Below are positions 6,436 through 8,397 of a stretch of 8,397 bases of DNA, in pieces. The notes under the pieces are model-generated. The model searched no databases and was not told the origin of the DNA. It worked only from the letters and a program-made list of their open reading frames with translations. Source of the DNA: JAAFHN01 sp031421855 (lineage in GTDB: Bacteria > Pseudomonadota > Gammaproteobacteria > Burkholderiales > Burkholderiaceae_C); contig JANOPN010000215.1 of NCBI GenBank assembly GCA_031421855.1, positions 1-8,397 of the forward strand. Reading direction: 5' to 3'. Each line of letters starts with the position of its first letter. Position 1 is the first letter of the stretch. Made by a program: the position numbers and the translations under genes.

Positions 6436-6459
6436 CCCCCGATGTCAACCTCTAGGACC

Positions 6460-8397
6460 TTAGAACTTGTACTCAACACCAGCGCGCAAGTAGCGACCGC
6501 GCAAATCGTACTGCGACGTCGAAATGCCCACGCCACTGGCGATGTCCCAAGGTGGGTTTTTGTTGAACAGGTTACTCACCGCCAGACTCAGTTTCAGCTT
6601 GCGAATACCGGTGTAAGCCATGTACAAGTCAATGGTGGTTGATTCGCTGACGTGCTTTTCAGCTGCCGCAGCCGTTGTGTTGCGCTGGTCATAGCCACCC
6701 GTGTGGTTGGCGCTGATGGTGGTCAACATTGAGCCGGTTTGCCAATCCAGTGATGCGCGCACTTTGGTCAATGGCAGTGAGCCGTTGGGGCCATCGTTGC
6801 GGTTGGCGTAGTTCACGATCGGGTCGTTGATGGTCGGGCGAAATGACCAGTCCAGCAAATGGCTGGCGGTGGCGCGAACCGTGAACTTGCCCAAACTGGT
6901 GGTGGGCAGCTTGGCGCGGATATCCAGATCCAAGCCTTTTGTTGAGACATTTGCTTGGTTGGTGTAGCTGTCGATCACATACAAAATCTGGTTGGTCGCC
7001 GGGTCGCGAACCACGGCATTGGGGAAGAGCGCCGGGTTGCGAACGATGAACTGGGCGCCGTTCAAGGCAACCAAGTCCTTTTGCTCGATGCTGTACCAAT
7101 CAATTGCGATTGACAAGGCCGCAATGGGTTCCAAAACCATGCCAAACGCGGTTGACTTGGATGTTTCAGCTTTGAGGTTTTTGCTGCCGTTTTTCAGATT
7201 GGCGATGATCGTCGATGCGTTGGCACGGGCCGGGTCGAGCACGCTGCCAAAGTCAAGGCATGATGAGTTCGCGTTCTCAACCAAGGTTGGCGCACGAAAC
7301 CCTTTGGCAACTGATCCACGCAACGCCAGCTGCGGGCTGACCACAAATTTCAAACCCGCTTTGGGTGAAAACGCGCTGCCAAAATCACTGTACTTGTCAC
7401 CCCGACCCGCGAGTTGAATCTCAAGGCTTTTCAGCGCGGGGACGTTGAACTCAAAGTACGCTGCCGATGCGTTGCGAGAGCCGTCGGTCCGCGACGAGCC
7501 GGTACCCAGCAAACGACCCTGTTGCGCTAACGCGTCTGGGGTGTCGACGATCGACTCAGACCGGGCTTCAATGCCCGCTGCAAAACCCAATGGCCCAGCC
7601 GGTAACTGGGTGAGCTCGGTTGAAACTTTCGCGTCGATGGTGCGCAATTTTGAACTGGAGTTGCGGGTCGTGCTAACCCGCAATTTAGCGGTTTGGTCTG
7701 CCGTTGGGGCCAAGAAGTTGTAGCCGCCGGCGTCAATGAAGCTGCGCAATTGAACGGCATCGATCTGATTGCCGACGGTGTTCACAATCTTGCTCTCAGC
7801 CGCACCGACAGCGACTTGCCAATCCCAACCCCCCGTGCTGCCACTCATGCCAGCCAGTGCGCGCGACGCTTTGGTCTCAAGGGCAAAAGTGCGCGCACCG
7901 ACATCAAAGAACGTGTAGTTGAGCGACGCGGGTCGACCGTACGGGTTGGTCGCATTCAATGCGGCATGCGCTGGAATGTTCGGAATCACGTTTGGAAATG
8001 AGTTCGCACCGCCAGTGATCTGGTTGTATGACACGGTGGTGTTGGTCACCGTCTGTGGCTGGTTGATCCAGTTTGACTTGTTGTCCGACACAGAGAGTTC
8101 GGCGAACAGCTCGGTGTTGGGTGACAACTGGTAGCTGGCCCGACTGAATGCGCCCACCCGATTGGATTTTGGGAATGCAGTCAGGTAGCTGTCGACCGTG
8201 TACCCGCAAGCCGTACCCGTCACGAACGAAGAGATGATGTTGGCAGGGTATCGCGTACTGGGCGCGATGCAATTGGGCAGTGGCGTGCGAGCGGTTCCAG
8301 TGGTCACACCCGTTGGCCTCACCCATGTGCCGCCGGACGATGCAGGGAAGAACGTACCACCCGGCAAAAAGCGAAAATCCAAACCATTGAGCCAAGG
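6460..8397 (-). CDS. TonB-dependent outer-membrane receptor (5'-partial, beta-barrel part)
   Basis: The reading frame is open from the right edge to a TAA at 6462-6460, giving 645 visible residues; the true start and the N-terminal plug domain lie outside the window. The visible part is a beta-barrel. It has alternating amphipathic strands, a receptor-typical stretch with RGSVAKGFRAPTLVEN (about residue 360), a following LKAETSKSTAFGMVLEP segment, a late GLDLDIRAKLP strand, and a C-terminal VSNLFNKNPPWD...YLRAGVEYKF ending in the terminal aromatic residue used for outer-membrane insertion. Two cysteines near visible residues 43 and 64 sit in a long early loop and could form a disulfide. Such receptors import scarce ligands (iron chelates, cobalamin, sugars, hydrophobic compounds) using TonB energy. 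The ligand cannot be read from sequence. It is the first visible gene, 78 bases upstream of the secreted CpeT-like gene, so it probably delivers the substrate of the whole cluster. The family call is firm; the substrate is unknown. Confidence 0.93.
   Translation of the reverse strand, partial: PWLNGLDFRFLPGGTFFPASSGGTWVRPTGVTTGTARTPLPNCIAPSTRYPANIISSFVTGTACGYTVDSYLTAFPKSNRVGAFSRASYQLSPNTELFAELSVSDNKSNWINQPQTVTNTTVSYNQITGGANSFPNVIPNIPAHAALNATNPYGRPASLNYTFFDVGARTFALETKASRALAGMSGSTGGWDWQVAVGAAESKIVNTVGNQIDAVQLRSFIDAGGYNFLAPTADQTAKLRVSTTRNSSSKLRTIDAKVSTELTQLPAGPLGFAAGIEARSESIVDTPDALAQQGRLLGTGSSRTDGSRNASAAYFEFNVPALKSLEIQLAGRGDKYSDFGSAFSPKAGLKFVVSPQLALRGSVAKGFRAPTLVENANSSCLDFGSVLDPARANASTIIANLKNGSKNLKAETSKSTAFGMVLEPIAALSIAIDWYSIEQKDLVALNGAQFIVRNPALFPNAVVRDPATNQILYVIDSYTNQANVSTKGLDLDIRAKLPTTSLGKFTVRATASHLLDWSFRPTINDPIVNYANRNDGPNGSLPLTKVRASLDWQTGSMLTTISANHTGGYDQRNTTAAAAEKHVSESTTIDLYMAYTGIRKLKLSLAVSNLFNKNPPWDIASGVGISTSQYDLRGRYLRAGVEYKF

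Larger units (their letters stand above)
6382..6459 (-). other. 78-base gap between receptor and CpeT-like gene
   Basis: This is the only sizeable non-coding stretch in the window. On the minus strand it holds a short hairpin (6422-6435) and, next to the following gene, a strong AGGAGA ribosome binding site (6387-6392). A TTGACA hexamer lies at 6448-6443, but no acceptable -10 box follows at 16-18 bases. There is no T-run after the hairpin, so it does not look like an intrinsic terminator. The receptor is therefore plausibly cotranscribed with the downstream genes, although a weak internal promoter cannot be excluded. Confidence 0.5.

Noticed and set aside
6420..6448. TTGACA hexamer on the minus strand as a sigma70 promoter for the CpeT-like genes
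   Set aside because: The -35-like hexamer at 6448-6443 is perfect, but the bases 16-18 positions downstream (ATGCGC region) do not resemble a -10 box.
1..8397. CRISPR array, tRNA/rRNA, insertion sequence or attachment site
   Set aside because: No regularly spaced repeats, transposase, terminal inverted repeats or RNA-gene signatures are visible; the window is filled by eight intact or edge-cut coding genes.

Overview
The window is a single, tightly packed block of eight genes, all on the minus strand and read from the right edge to the left. Almost every base is coding. The largest gap is 78 bases (6382-6459); the others are 13-22 bases, and two junctions overlap (ATGA at 5281-5284, TGATG at 1456-1460). 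The layout looks like one operon or most of one; neither end is in the window, and I see no convincing promoter or terminator. The moderately high GC content, the TonB-dependent outer-membrane receptor, the lipoprotein and Sec signals, and the protein style point to a Gram-negative proteobacterium. A betaproteobacterium (Burkholderiales, Comamonadaceae-like) is my best guess, with low confidence because no marker gene is present.

In transcription order: (1) a TonB-dependent receptor, 5'-partial (8397-6460); (2) a secreted CpeT/CpcT-family protein with an extra C-terminal region (6381-5281, TTG start with a strong Shine-Dalgarno); (3) a second CpeT/CpcT-family protein that is a predicted lipoprotein (5284-4604); (4) a secreted DUF1838-family protein with a short proline-rich repeat tail (4590-3655); (5) a class III (CaiB/BaiF) CoA-transferase (3632-2427); (6) an HMG-CoA-lyase-like enzyme (2408-1458); (7) an isochorismatase-family cysteine amidohydrolase (1458-850); (8) an MFS transporter of the monocarboxylate/oxalate-formate antiporter type, 3'-partial (827-1).

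Taken together, the right half looks like an envelope module (outer-membrane uptake plus three exported proteins) and the left half like a cytoplasmic catabolic module (inner-membrane transporter, amide hydrolysis, CoA activation, C-C cleavage of a 3-hydroxy-acyl-CoA). The substrate is unknown. The most notable point is the tandem pair of exported CpeT/CpcT proteins. In cyanobacteria this family attaches bilin chromophores to phycobiliproteins, and no phycobiliprotein gene is present here. A testable but speculative idea is that the operon captures and breaks down a tetrapyrrole or bilin-like compound, or some other hydrophobic ligand held by the CpeT barrel.
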